From NCBI RefSeq assembly GCF_900104955.1, contig NZ_FNSI01000001.1:2204001-2268000 (forward strand): a stretch of 64,000 bases of DNA, read 5' to 3'. Shown one piece after another: positions 55,547 to 64,000 of the stretch. Origin of the DNA: Beijerinckia sp. 28-YEA-48 (GTDB lineage: Bacteria; Pseudomonadota; Alphaproteobacteria; Rhizobiales; Beijerinckiaceae). The notes under the pieces are model-generated. The model did not search any database and was not told the DNA's origin. It saw only the letters and a program-made list of their open reading frames with translations. Made by a program: the position numbers and the translations under genes. Each line of letters begins with the position of its first letter. Position 1 is the stretch's first letter.

Positions 55547-56712
55547 CCGCGCGGCTGCTTCAGCACATCAAGAATGGTTTGCGCCGCCGCTTCGCTCGGC
55601 CGTTGTTGCCCCGGCAATTGCATGGCGTCAGCCAAGCGCTCCAATCCCGCCAGCTGTCGCTGGCGTGACGGGCCATCTTGCATGATGTCGGCGATGTCCA
55701 TCGTCAACGCCGCAGGCGTCGCCGCGTCCTGGATCAGCTCCGGCAACAAGCGCTCGCCGAGAATGATGTTTGGCAACGCGATGTGATCGGTGGTGACGAG
55801 CCAGCGCGCGATCCATTCCTCGACTTTCGAGACCTTATAGGCAACCACCGTCGGCACCTGGGCCAAGGCCAGTTCCAAGGTGACGGTGCCGGAAGCTGCC
55901 AGCGCGGCACGGGCGCTGCGGAAGGCGGCAAATTTGTCGGCCTCTTCCGTGACGATGCGCGGCGCGATGGCCCAGTCGGCCACCCCTGCCCGCACCAGCG
56001 CCTCCACATGCGCCACCGTCGGCAACACGATCTCCAGGCCTGGCTTCTCGACTGCCAGCATCTCCACCGTTTGGCCGAACAGTTTGAGCAGGCTGCCAAT
56101 CTCCGAGCGCCGCGATCCTGGCAGCACCACCAGAACCGGCGGCGCCGCCGCACGGCGACGAACGTCGTCAGCTGTCGGCAGGAGATCGTCGAGCCGTTCG
56201 ATCAGCGGGTGGCCAACGTAAGTGCAGGCCGGCCCGCCAAGCCGCGCATGGGCCTCTGGCTCGAACGGCAGCAAAGCCAGCACATGATCGACATAGGCGC
56301 GCATGGCGCGCGCCCGGCCCGGCCGCCAGGCCCAGACCGTGGGGCTGACATAATCGATGATCGGCAAGGTCGGCAGCGCCTTGCGAACGCGCCGCGCCAC
56401 CCGATGGGTGAAATCCGGACTGTCGATGATGACGAGCACGTCCGGCCGCGCCTCGATGACGGCCTTCGCCGTCTCATCGATCCGGCGCAACAACATCGGC
56501 AGATGGGCAATGACGGGCAAGAAACCCATCACCGCGATATCGGCCATCGGGAACAGGCTCGGTAGCCCGGCCTTGCTCATGGCGAAGCCACCGACGCCAC
56601 GGAAGGTCGTGCCAGGATTGAGGCGCGTCAGGGCGCCGATGAGCTCGGCACCCAGCATGTCGCCGGACTGTTCGCCGGCGACCATGAACACATCGAGCGG
56701 CCGCGCCGCCAA
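55543..56712 (-). CDS. lpxB: Lipid-A-disaccharide synthase
   Basis: GT19 glycosyltransferase of 389 residues joining UDP-diacylglucosamine and lipid X, peripheral on the inner membrane. N-terminal VFMVAGEQSGDMLGAELIGAL is diagnostic, with IDYVSPTVWAWRPGRARAM and VLPGSRRSEI further on. The start is ATG 56710-56712, three bases after lpxA. Downstream it converges with the PrpD-like gene. Confidence 0.97.
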   Translation of the reverse strand: MAARPLDVFMVAGEQSGDMLGAELIGALTRLNPGTTFRGVGGFAMSKAGLPSLFPMADIAVMGFLPVIAHLPMLLRRIDETAKAVIEARPDVLVIIDSPDFTHRVARRVRKALPTLPIIDYVSPTVWAWRPGRARAMRAYVDHVLALLPFEPEAHARLGGPACTYVGHPLIERLDDLLPTADDVRRRAAAPPVLVVLPGSRRSEIGSLLKLFGQTVEMLAVEKPGLEIVLPTVAHVEALVRAGVADWAIAPRIVTEEADKFAAFRSARAALAASGTVTLELALAQVPTVVAYKVSKVEEWIARWLVTTDHIALPNIILGERLLPELIQDAATPAALTMDIADIMQDGPSRQRQLAGLERLADAMQLPGQQRPSEAAAQTILDVLKQPRG

Positions 56713-56715
56713 GGC

Positions 56716-57519
56716 CTAGGCCTCGCCGTTGGTCGACAGGCGCGGCATGCAGATCGAGCGGTCGCCGCCGTCGCGAATGAAGTCGAGGATTTCATGCACC
56801 TGCGGATGGCTGGCGAATTCCGCCGCCACATCCTCAACCCGCTCCTTCAGCGTGCCTTCGGCCGCGAACAGGAGACGATAGGCGCGGCGCAGGTCGTGAA
56901 TTTCCTCGCGCGAGAAGCCGCGCCGCCGCAGGCCCACGAGATTGAGGCCGGCAAGATAGGCGCGATTGCCCATGGCTAGGCCATAGGGAATGAGATCGTT
57001 TTCGACACCTGACAGGCCGCCGACGAAAGCATGGGAGCCAACGCGTGAAAACTGAATGATCGCCGCGCCACCGCCGCAGATCACATAGTCGCCCATGCGG
57101 ACATGGCCGGCGAGCATGACGTTGTTCGACAGAATGATGGAGCTGCCGAGATGGCAATCATGACCGACATGGGAATTGGCCAGGAAAACGCATTTGTCGC
57201 CGATGACCGTCGCCATCCCGCCACCCTTGGTGCCAGGATTCATGGTGACGCCCTCACGAATCATGCAGTCGCTGCCGATCGACAAGGTCGAGGGCTCACC
57301 TTCGTATTTGAGATCCTGCGGCTGATGGCCGATGGAGGCGAAGGGGAAGATGCGCGTGCGCGCACCGATCGAGGTGCGGCCGTGAACGACAACATGAGAG
57401 ACGAGCTCAACGCCATCGCCGAGTTCGACATTCGGGCCAATATGGCAGAATGGGCCGACGCGAACGTCCGCGCCGAGCCTTGCGCCATCTTCAACGATGG
57501 CGCTTGGATGAATGTTCAT
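56716..57519 (-). CDS. lpxA: UDP-N-acetylglucosamine acyltransferase LpxA
   Basis: First enzyme of lipid A synthesis, 267 residues, soluble trimer with a left-handed beta-helix of hexapeptide repeats ([36 protein letters not shown]). The catalytic His lies in [10 protein letters not shown] near residue 120. The C-terminal helical region ([16 protein letters not shown]) is complete. Its ATG overlaps the fabZ stop region by four bases. lpxB follows directly with no lpxI between. Confidence 0.97.
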   Translation of the reverse strand: MNIHPSAIVEDGARLGADVRVGPFCHIGPNVELGDGVELVSHVVVHGRTSIGARTRIFPFASIGHQPQDLKYEGEPSTLSIGSDCMIREGVTMNPGTKGGGMATVIGDKCVFLANSHVGHDCHLGSSIILSNNVMLAGHVRMGDYVICGGGAAIIQFSRVGSHAFVGGLSGVENDLIPYGLAMGNRAYLAGLNLVGLRRRGFSREEIHDLRRAYRLLFAAEGTLKERVEDVAAEFASHPQVHEILDFIRDGGDRSICMPRLSTNGEA

Positions 57520-57992
57520 TCGTCGTCCTGCCCGTCGGAGATCATCATGGCGCTGACCTCAGCTTCACAGACGATCTGCCCATCGACGCGCGCTTCGCCG
57601 CGATACCACCACATGTTGCGACGGCGATTGAGCTTCTTCATGTGAAACTCGACCCGGTCACCCGGCACGACTGGCTTACGGAACTTCACTTTATCGATCG
57701 TCATGAAATAGACGATGCGCGGCCGTTGCGATTTGGACGCGTTGACGCACAAAGCGCCAGCCGTCTGCGCCATGCCCTCGACCAGGAGAACGCCAGGCAT
57801 GACCGGCTTGCCGGGGAAATGGCCCTGGAACTGCGGCTCATTGGCCGAGACGTTCTTAATGCCGATGCAGGATTCGTCACCGTTGCATTCGATAATGCGA
57901 TCGACCAGCAGGAACGGATATCGGTGCGGCAGAAACTCCAACAGCTTCTGGACATCGACTGTCGTTAGTTCGGTCATGACCGGCTGATCCAT
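57516..57992 (-). CDS. fabZ: 3-hydroxyacyl-ACP dehydratase FabZ
   Basis: Hotdog-fold dehydratase of 158 residues in fatty acid synthesis. Active-site His and Glu are in [20 protein letters not shown] near residues 58-72; [13 protein letters not shown] opens the domain. The start could be ATG 57992 or the in-frame ATG 15 bases on (MTELTT). Between lpxD and lpxA as in most proteobacteria. Confidence 0.96.
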   Translation of the reverse strand: MDQPVMTELTTVDVQKLLEFLPHRYPFLLVDRIIECNGDESCIGIKNVSANEPQFQGHFPGKPVMPGVLLVEGMAQTAGALCVNASKSQRPRIVYFMTIDKVKFRKPVVPGDRVEFHMKKLNRRRNMWWYRGEARVDGQIVCEAEVSAMMISDGQDDE

Positions 57993-58049
57993 CTTCTCTT
58001 CTCTTGCCTTGACTGATCGTTCATGTTGTCCGGACTGCCATGAATGGCG

Positions 58050-59117
58050 CTACGAATTATCCTGGCCCGTACTTGACCGTTCGCGCGATTGGGCGACGAG
58101 GCGGTCAAGCTCCAGATGAGCGCGCCAGGTCTCCCTAATCGGTCGCGCCGGCGAACCGCCCCACTTCTGCCCCGCTGGCACGTCGTTGGCAACGCCGGAT
58201 TGCGCCGCGATCTGCGCGCCCATGCCAATTTTCAGATGGCCGGTGACACCAGCCTGGCCGCCGAGAGCGACGAAGTCGCCAAGCTCGGTGGAACCGGAAA
58301 TACCGACCTGGGAAACGATGATGCAGTGACGACCGACGACGACATTATGGGCGATCTGCACCAGATTATCGATCTTGGTGCCCTCGCCGATGATCGTGTC
58401 GCGATTGGCGCCGCGATCGATCGTGGAATTGGCGCCGATCTCCACATCGTTCTGGATGATCACCCGGCCGATCTGCGGCACTTTCAGATGGCCGCGCGGG
58501 CCCATGGCAAAGCCGAAGCCATCCTGGCCGATCCGCACGCCACCATGGACCAGCACGCGGTCCCCGATCAGGGCATAGAGCACGCTGGCGCCGGGGCCGA
58601 TCGAACAATCGCGGCCGATACAGACGTCCGGCCCGATCACCGCATTGGCGGCGATATGCGTGCCGGCGCCGATCTGGCAACGGGGGCCCACAACAGCGCC
58701 AGGATCGACCGTGACGCCATTCTCGAGGCGAGCCTCGGCATGGACATGGGCGGCCGGCGACACGCCTGTACCGCCATAGACGGCCAGCGGCCGAGCGGAG
58801 CTGGGATAAAGCTTGGCCACCACGGTGGCGAACGCGCGATAGGGATCGGCCGCGACCAGGGCCACCGTGCCAGCCGGTACGCGGGCGGCATATTTGGCGC
58901 CGACCAGGCAGGCTGCGGCGCGGGTGCTGGCAAGCTGGTCCGCATATTTGGGGTTGTCGAGGAAAACGAGGGCGCCGGGACGGCCCTGGTCCAGCGGGGC
59001 CACGCTGGTGATCGAGACAGACAGATCACTGCCCTCCGCCACCCGCGCCCCGGTCCATTCCACGATCTCGCCGAGTGTCGGCGCGGCGGCGCGGGGAAAA
59101 AACACTGGATCGCTCAT
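58050..59117 (-). CDS. lpxD: UDP-3-O-acylglucosamine N-acyltransferase LpxD
   Basis: Acyltransferase of about 355 residues. N-terminal uridine-binding domain ([25 protein letters not shown]), then a left-handed beta-helix of hexapeptide repeats with the catalytic His in [20 protein letters not shown], and a C-terminal helix. ATG 59117 (MSDPVFF) is preferred to the ATG at 59138. Between bamA and fabZ. Confidence 0.96.
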   Translation of the reverse strand: MSDPVFFPRAAAPTLGEIVEWTGARVAEGSDLSVSITSVAPLDQGRPGALVFLDNPKYADQLASTRAAACLVGAKYAARVPAGTVALVAADPYRAFATVVAKLYPSSARPLAVYGGTGVSPAAHVHAEARLENGVTVDPGAVVGPRCQIGAGTHIAANAVIGPDVCIGRDCSIGPGASVLYALIGDRVLVHGGVRIGQDGFGFAMGPRGHLKVPQIGRVIIQNDVEIGANSTIDRGANRDTIIGEGTKIDNLVQIAHNVVVGRHCIIVSQVGISGSTELGDFVALGGQAGVTGHLKIGMGAQIAAQSGVANDVPAGQKWGGSPARPIRETWRAHLELDRLVAQSRERSSTGQDNS

Positions 59118-59232
59118 CAAAGAACCTAACATTCCCAAATCCGGCGGGCGCAGCCACCAAACTCAAAACAGGCAGCGGCATCGCATGCCGCCGCCTGTCC
59201 CGCAAGCCACAAGTGCAAGCTGTGTATGGGAA

Positions 59233-59259
59233 AGGCCGAACAGCTTAGCCGTTCGGCCT
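59233..59259. terminator. Hairpin in the bamA-lpxD gap (distal)
   Basis: AGGCCGAAC / GTTCGGCCT, nine-base perfect stem with a nine-base loop. Located between bamA stop and lpxD start. Could terminate or attenuate bamA transcripts, or stabilise mRNA; no clear U tract. Confidence 0.5.
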
Positions 59260-59282
59260 ACATTCTGAAATCAATCATGTTT

Positions 59283-59315
59283 CATGAGTTTGGATCGAAG
59301 CGATCCAAACTCATG
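59283..59315. terminator. Perfect 15-bp hairpin right after bamA
   Basis: CATGAGTTTGGATCG / CGATCCAAACTCATG, perfect 15-bp stem with an AAG loop, 12 bases past the bamA stop on the minus strand. Very stable, but without a following U run, so it may be a processing or stabilising stem or a mobile palindromic repeat. Confidence 0.6.
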
Positions 59316-59327
59316 TGATCGAAGCCC

Positions 59328-61865
59328 TTAGAAGGTGCCGCCGCCGGAGAAGCGGAAGTACTGGGTCACGTCGCCGCCACGATAGACGCCGCCGACGTAT
59401 TCGCTCCGAACGCGGGCGAACGGGATCGCGTAGTCGAACCGGATCGGTCCGAGCGGTGAGGCCCAGATCAAGCTGGCGCCAACCGACGCGCGGATCTTGT
59501 GATCGTCGCGAACGGTCAAGCAATTCGACTGGGTGTAGGCAACGCCCGTGGTCGTGAACAGCGTCGGCTGGCATGGCGTGTTGGCCGGCAGGTTGAGCGC
59601 CTGGTTGAACACCGTCTTGCCCTGATAACCGAACAGGGTGCCGGCGTCAGCGAACAGAGCGCCGCGCATGCCAACTTCCTTCGGCAGACCCCAGATCGGG
59701 AACTGCACTTCAGCCGTGGCACCGAAGTAGGTGGTGCCGCCAAGGCCGGCCGAGCGGTTGTCGATACCCGGCGAGGCGTCACGCGGGCCGATACCACCCG
59801 GGGCGAAGCCACGGACGAGGCTCGGGCCGAGGTTGAAGTTGTCGAGCAGGTTGACCTTGCTGCCACCGAAGCCGGCGATGTTACCAGCCTGCAGTTTCAC
59901 GAAGCCGACCACGTCGTCGAACAGCGGGTAGTAGTAACGCAGTTCGCCAGTGGTACGGACGAAGCGCGCATTGCCACCCGCACCGGCGACATCCTGCTTC
60001 AACTCGGCGTAGAGACCGGAGGTCGGGTTCTTCGCGTTGTCGAGCGAGTTGTAGATCAGCGAATAGCCCGGCATCGAGATCAGGCGGCTCTTCAGAGCAG
60101 CGTCCTTCATAGCCACCGAGGCTTCGCCGTTGGACACGCAGGTCAGATAGGTGCCCGGCGGCGGAATGTTGGTGGTGCCATTGAAGCCAGTCGAGCCGTT
60201 CCAGCCCGGCGTATAGCCCGGGATCGGGAACTGACAGTCGCTGTAAGGACGGTTCAGATCGTTCGGAATGCTGATGCTGGTCGTGTACAGCGAATAGCGC
60301 ACGCCGAACGAAATCTGGTCGGTGATCGGCAGACCGAGGCGCAATGCACCACCGGTCGTGCGGCTCTCATAGACCGAGTAAATCGAGTTCAACGTCTGCT
60401 TATGATAGAGATCGAAGCCCGCCGACATCCGATAGCCCATGAAATAGGGCTCGGTGAAGGAGAAGTCGATGCCGCGCGTGCGCTGGCCAAGGGTCAGAGC
60501 GACACGAACGAACTGGCCACGTCCCTGGAAGTTGGACTCGGACACAGACACTTCGCCGATGATACCGTCGGTCGTCGAATAACCGCCGGAGATACCGAAC
60601 GAACCCGTGGGCTGATCTTCAACGTCGACCACGACGACCACGCGATCAGGCGATGAGCCCGGCTCGTTGGTGATGCGGACCTTCTTGAAGTAACCGAGGT
60701 TGTTGAGGCGGCGCTCGGCGCGTTCGATCAACACGCGGTTGTAGGCATCGCCTTCACCGATGTCGAACTCGCGGCGAATCACATAGTCGCGCGTGCGGTT
60801 GTTGCCGCGCACGACGATGCGCTCGATGTAAACGCGCGGACCTTCTTCGATCACGAAGTTCAACGCGATCGTCTGAGCGGCCGGGTTGCGATCGCCCTGC
60901 GGACGGGCCGACGAGAAGGCGTAGCCCTTGCGCGAGACTTCGCGGGTCAGGTTCTCGACCGACTTCTCGACCAGATCACCATTGTAGATGTCGCCTGGCG
61001 ACAGGCTCACCTGCCGGCGCAGGGTCTCGGGATCAACGTCGGCGATGCGCGAGTCGACGTTCACCGAGCTGACGCGGTACTGCGCGCCTTCATCGACGGT
61101 GACGGTGATGACCCAGCCTTCGCGGGCGTCGTCATAATGAGCGTCGTTGCCGACGATGCGGAAGTCGGCATAGCCGTTCTTCAGATAGAAGCGACGGATG
61201 ACTTCGAGATCCGAGGAGATCTTATCGGGATCATAAACGTCGGTGTTCTTGAAGAACGACAGCCAGTTCATTTCCGTCGTCTGCATCAGGTTGCGCAGAC
61301 GGTAGCCGGAATAGGCCTGGTTGCCGACGAAAACGATGTCGCGGACGCCGGTCTTGCCACCTTCGTTAATGGTGAAGACCACGTCGATGCGGCCGTTCGG
61401 CAAAGCGACGGTGCGCGATGAGACGGTGGCGGCGCCACGGCCGGCACGGCGGTAGAGATCCTTGATGCGCTCGATATCGGCCTGGACGGTCGACGGATTA
61501 TAGGCGCCACGGGACTTGGTCTGGATTTCCGGGAGCAGCTGCTCGCTCTTGACCTTGCTGTTCCCTTCAAAGGCGACGCGGTTGATGACGTTGTTTTCAA
61601 CGACGGCAACAACGAGGCGGCCACCTTCGTGGCGCACTTTCACATCGGAGAACAGGCCAGTGGCGTAAAGATCCTTCACGCCCTGATTGATGCGACCCTG
61701 ATCGGTACCACCGAAATAGGAACGAATGGTCTCAGCGTCGACGCGCTGACTCCCTTGAACCACGATCTGCTGGGCGCTGGCCGGCGCGCTGACGGAGACA
61801 GCAGCCGGGAGCCCTACCGCGAGAGCAAAGGCCAACCGGTAGAGATAAGCTCTAATGAACCGCAT
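59328..61865 (-). CDS. bamA: Outer membrane protein assembly factor BamA
   Basis: Essential outer-membrane insertase, 845 residues. Signal peptide (AFALAVGLPAAVSVSAPASAQ), five POTRA domains over about residues 25-430 (QIVVQGSQRVDAETIRSYF opens the first; VRGNNRTRDYVIRREFDIGEG is in the fifth), then a 16-strand barrel with the VRGF motif in GPSLVRGFAPGGIGPRD and a terminal Phe. ATG 61865 is preferred; TTG 61886 adds seven residues. Operon between rseP and lpxD. Confidence 0.97.
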   Translation of the reverse strand: MRFIRAYLYRLAFALAVGLPAAVSVSAPASAQQIVVQGSQRVDAETIRSYFGGTDQGRINQGVKDLYATGLFSDVKVRHEGGRLVVAVVENNVINRVAFEGNSKVKSEQLLPEIQTKSRGAYNPSTVQADIERIKDLYRRAGRGAATVSSRTVALPNGRIDVVFTINEGGKTGVRDIVFVGNQAYSGYRLRNLMQTTEMNWLSFFKNTDVYDPDKISSDLEVIRRFYLKNGYADFRIVGNDAHYDDAREGWVITVTVDEGAQYRVSSVNVDSRIADVDPETLRRQVSLSPGDIYNGDLVEKSVENLTREVSRKGYAFSSARPQGDRNPAAQTIALNFVIEEGPRVYIERIVVRGNNRTRDYVIRREFDIGEGDAYNRVLIERAERRLNNLGYFKKVRITNEPGSSPDRVVVVVDVEDQPTGSFGISGGYSTTDGIIGEVSVSESNFQGRGQFVRVALTLGQRTRGIDFSFTEPYFMGYRMSAGFDLYHKQTLNSIYSVYESRTTGGALRLGLPITDQISFGVRYSLYTTSISIPNDLNRPYSDCQFPIPGYTPGWNGSTGFNGTTNIPPPGTYLTCVSNGEASVAMKDAALKSRLISMPGYSLIYNSLDNAKNPTSGLYAELKQDVAGAGGNARFVRTTGELRYYYPLFDDVVGFVKLQAGNIAGFGGSKVNLLDNFNLGPSLVRGFAPGGIGPRDASPGIDNRSAGLGGTTYFGATAEVQFPIWGLPKEVGMRGALFADAGTLFGYQGKTVFNQALNLPANTPCQPTLFTTTGVAYTQSNCLTVRDDHKIRASVGASLIWASPLGPIRFDYAIPFARVRSEYVGGVYRGGDVTQYFRFSGGGTF

Positions 61866-62089
61866 CTTTATAAAGTTCCCCGTCAAAACCCATACGCCTT
61901 AAGGCGCTCTGCAATCCGGCTTGCCCTACCGGTATGGTAAACGCCCTGTTAATACGCTTACGCTACAGTATGCCCATCACGGCCATAGGTTCTACAAGGT
62001 TTACACTTTCGTGCAAATGCGAAATTCCTGATTTCGCCCTTTTCAGAGACATAGTGGCACCCACGACACGATTCAGGGTAAGCAATCAC
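61866..62089 (-). other. Gap between rseP and bamA
   Basis: About 220 bases, distinctly AT-richer than flanks. It could contain an internal bamA promoter. No open frame, terminator or clear operator found. Confidence 0.4.
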
Positions 62090-63250
62090 TTAACCGCCGC
62101 CAGCGCCCAACCAATTTGCTAACTTTGGGCCGACATGCAGCAGGTCGTTCATGGTCGCAAACAACATCAGCGCCATGACAAGACCAAGACCAACGCGGAA
62201 ACCCCACTCCTGCTTGCGCTCGCTCATCGGGCGGCCCTTCACGGCTTCGATCGCGTAATACAGCAGATGGCCGCCATCGAGCATTGGCACCGGCAGCAAG
62301 TTCAGCAAACCGATGGAAATCGACAGGATCGCCGCCAAATTCAGCAGCGCCCCGAAGCTGACTTTGGCCACGACGCCGGAGATTTCAGCGATCCGAATCG
62401 GACCGGAGATTTGATCGGTCGATTCGCGCCCGACAAACACGCCGCCGATGAAGGAAACCGTCCGCTCAATAATGAAGCTTGTCTCGTGGACCGATAGGAC
62501 AGCGGCTTGTGGCAGGCTGAAGCTCTGGATACGCCAGTTTTCCGGGGTCACTAACGCCTCGACGCCAATCGAGCCGACGCGATTCTTGCCAAACGGCGTC
62601 ACCAGCTCCCGCAGGCGCGGCGTCACGGTCAGGTTCACATCCTTATTGGCGCGCTGGACGACAAAGGTGAGCGGAACATCGGGCGAAATCTGAACGATTC
62701 GCTGCATCTCGCCCCAGTTTTCGATCGGGTTCCCGTTGATGGAAACCACCACGTCCCCGGACTGGAAACCGGCCGCCTCAGCCGCCTGACCGGGCTGGAC
62801 CCGGTTGATCTGGGGAACATAATCGCCCCTGCCCTGGATCCAGAAGCTGCCGGTGAAGATCACCAATCCGAGCAGGAAGCTGGCCGCCGGTCCGGCGAAG
62901 ACGATGGCCGCGCGTTTCCACACCGGCTGGGCGAAAAAGCTGATCTTGCGCTCCTCCGGCGACATGTTCGCCTGGATTTCGGACGCGCCCATGCTGGCCG
63001 CATTGGGATCGCCATGGAATTTCACATAGCCGCCCAGGGGAATCCAGGCGAAGCGCCAACGGGTTCCCTTCTTGTCGGTGAAGGCGACGATCTCGCGACC
63101 AAAGCCGATCGAAAAGGCATCCGCCTTGACGCCGCACCAGCGGCCGACCAGGAAATGGCCTAGCTCGTGAAAGAAAACGACAATGGTGAGGACGAACAGA
63201 AACGGGACAAGGTAACTCGCCATGCCCCAGAGATGCTGCACTAACGCCAT
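62090..63250 (-). CDS. rseP: Site-2 metalloprotease RseP (regulator of sigma-E protease)
   Basis: Intramembrane zinc protease of 386 residues. HELGH motif at residues 28-32 (ligand His28 and His32, catalytic Glu29), PDZ domain around 130-215 (AAEAAGFQSGDVVVSINGNP), and the third ligand in LLPVPMLDGGHLLYY near 330. Four hydrophobic segments. It lies just after dxr in the order typical for Rhizobiales and processes anti-sigma factors and signal-peptide remnants. The start could also be the internal ATG (MASYLV). Confidence 0.96.
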   Translation of the reverse strand: MALVQHLWGMASYLVPFLFVLTIVVFFHELGHFLVGRWCGVKADAFSIGFGREIVAFTDKKGTRWRFAWIPLGGYVKFHGDPNAASMGASEIQANMSPEERKISFFAQPVWKRAAIVFAGPAASFLLGLVIFTGSFWIQGRGDYVPQINRVQPGQAAEAAGFQSGDVVVSINGNPIENWGEMQRIVQISPDVPLTFVVQRANKDVNLTVTPRLRELVTPFGKNRVGSIGVEALVTPENWRIQSFSLPQAAVLSVHETSFIIERTVSFIGGVFVGRESTDQISGPIRIAEISGVVAKVSFGALLNLAAILSISIGLLNLLPVPMLDGGHLLYYAIEAVKGRPMSERKQEWGFRVGLGLVMALMLFATMNDLLHVGPKLANWLGAGGG

Positions 63251-63345
63251 ACTGGTTCGCCTCCAGCCGTACCGCCCACTGGTCTGGAGCGCCCGGCCGC
63301 GTAGTTAATAAATCCTTACTATGGCGGCACTTTGCCGGAGTACAG

Positions 63346-64000
63346 TCAACGCGCCAAGAGGACGCGGCACCTTTCTCTGGAAACATGGTCAACAGCGAGG
63401 GCCTCGTCGATCGTCGCAGGCTCGCGCGCTTCGCCTGCCGCCACCGCCTGATCGCAGATTTTTTCAACGATTCCAGCAATTTCCTGAAAGCCTATCTGGC
63501 GCGACAGGAATAGTTCCACCGCCACCTCATTGGCCGCGTTTAGAACAGTCGGCAGTCCCTGCCCGTGGCGCAGGGCGTTGATCGCCACGGCCAGCGCCGG
63601 AAAGCGATCGAGATCAGGGCGTTCAAAGGTCAAGCTGCCGATTTCGGCCAGGTCGAGCCGGCGCGTCCGCGTCGTCATGCGCGCCGGATAGCCCAGACAA
63701 TGGGCGATCGGCACCGCCATGTCGGGCTGGGCGAGCCCGGCCGTCACCGCGCCATCGGCAAAGGCGACGAGGCCATGAACGATCGACTGCGGGTGAACGA
63801 GCACGTCGAGGCGCTCCGCCTCAACGCCGAACAGATAATGCGCCTCGATCAGTTCGAGGCCTTTGTTCATCAGTCCGGCGGAATCGATCGTTACCTTCGG
63901 GCCCATCGCCCAATTGGGATGGGCCAGCGCCTGCTCCGGCGTCGCCGCCGCGATCTGCTCGCGCGACCAATTGCGGAACGGACCGCCGGAAGCCGTGAGA
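63346..64000 (-). CDS. dxr: 1-deoxy-D-xylulose-5-phosphate reductoisomerase (5' end outside window)
   Basis: Second enzyme of the MEP isoprenoid pathway. The frame runs in from the window edge; 217 C-terminal residues are visible. The first readable segment is LTASGGPFRNWS, a DXR signature, followed by HPNWAMGPKVTIDSAGLMNKGLELIEAH with metal and substrate ligands, and VLVHPQSIVHGLV. The C-terminal helical domain is complete. Rseq: about 95 bases separate its stop from rseP. Confidence 0.95.
   Translation of the reverse strand, partial: LTASGGPFRNWSREQIAAATPEQALAHPNWAMGPKVTIDSAGLMNKGLELIEAHYLFGVEAERLDVLVHPQSIVHGLVAFADGAVTAGLAQPDMAVPIAHCLGYPARMTTRTRRLDLAEIGSLTFERPDLDRFPALAVAINALRHGQGLPTVLNAANEVAVELFLSRQIGFQEIAGIVEKICDQAVAAGEAREPATIDEALAVDHVSRERCRVLLAR

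Noticed and set aside
1..64000. CRISPR array, rRNA, IS element or prophage
   Set aside because: No regularly spaced direct repeats, rRNA-like stretches, transposase or phage proteins were seen on either strand.

Overview
The window is GC-rich, gene-dense chromosomal DNA from an alphaproteobacterium, most likely a member of the Hyphomicrobiales (Rhizobiales). Evidence: the block lexA - comEC (convergent) - gltX - gltA, followed by lpxB-lpxA-fabZ-lpxD-bamA-rseP-dxr; an alphaproteobacterial-type LexA box (GAAC-N7-GAAC) ahead of lexA; and short dispersed palindromic repeats of the kind scattered through Rhizobiales genomes. Genus cannot be fixed from the sequence. No rRNA, tRNA, CRISPR, transposase or phage gene was seen.

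Region 1 (1-14253) is a selenium/formate island. On the minus strand lie fdoG-fdoH-fdoI (membrane-bound formate dehydrogenase; fdoG has an in-frame UGA at 9030-9032 read as selenocysteine), fdhE, selA, a Sel1-repeat gene and selB (cut by the window start). Divergently on the plus strand lie a TlpA-like thioredoxin, a Tat-exported transglutaminase-like protein, a TusA-like protein, a NifS/IscS-like cysteine desulfurase and selD. Everything for selenocysteine insertion is here except selC, which I could not find.

Region 2 (14258-34967) is accessory metabolism. A four-gene minus-strand operon (zinc-less or zinc-type MDR oxidoreductase, acyl-CoA synthetase, thioesterase, M20 amidohydrolase) diverges from a plus-strand operon (ABC importer of the PF04392 type, Asp/Glu-racemase-like protein, VOC protein, IclR regulator); a near-perfect 34-bp inverted repeat sits between them. 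Then follow an MBL hydrolase divergent from TetR-FAH hydrolase-cupin; a Bug-type binding protein with a MetE-like gene divergent from LysR and an FMN alpha-hydroxyacid dehydrogenase; and two more tandem Bug-type binding proteins.

Region 3 (35315-47656): ROK-family protein, cold-shock protein, a GH15-otsA-otsB trehalose cluster in which OtsA is fused to a membrane-anchored sensor-like N-terminus, an SDR/HMG-CoA-lyase/CaiB operon, a YegP-like protein and an oleate hydratase.

Region 4 (47830-64000) is core: lexA, comEC, gltX, gltA, an inserted MmgE/PrpD gene, then the lipid A/outer-membrane operon running toward lpxB. The usual alphaproteobacterial lpxI between lpxA and lpxB is absent. dxr is cut by the window end.
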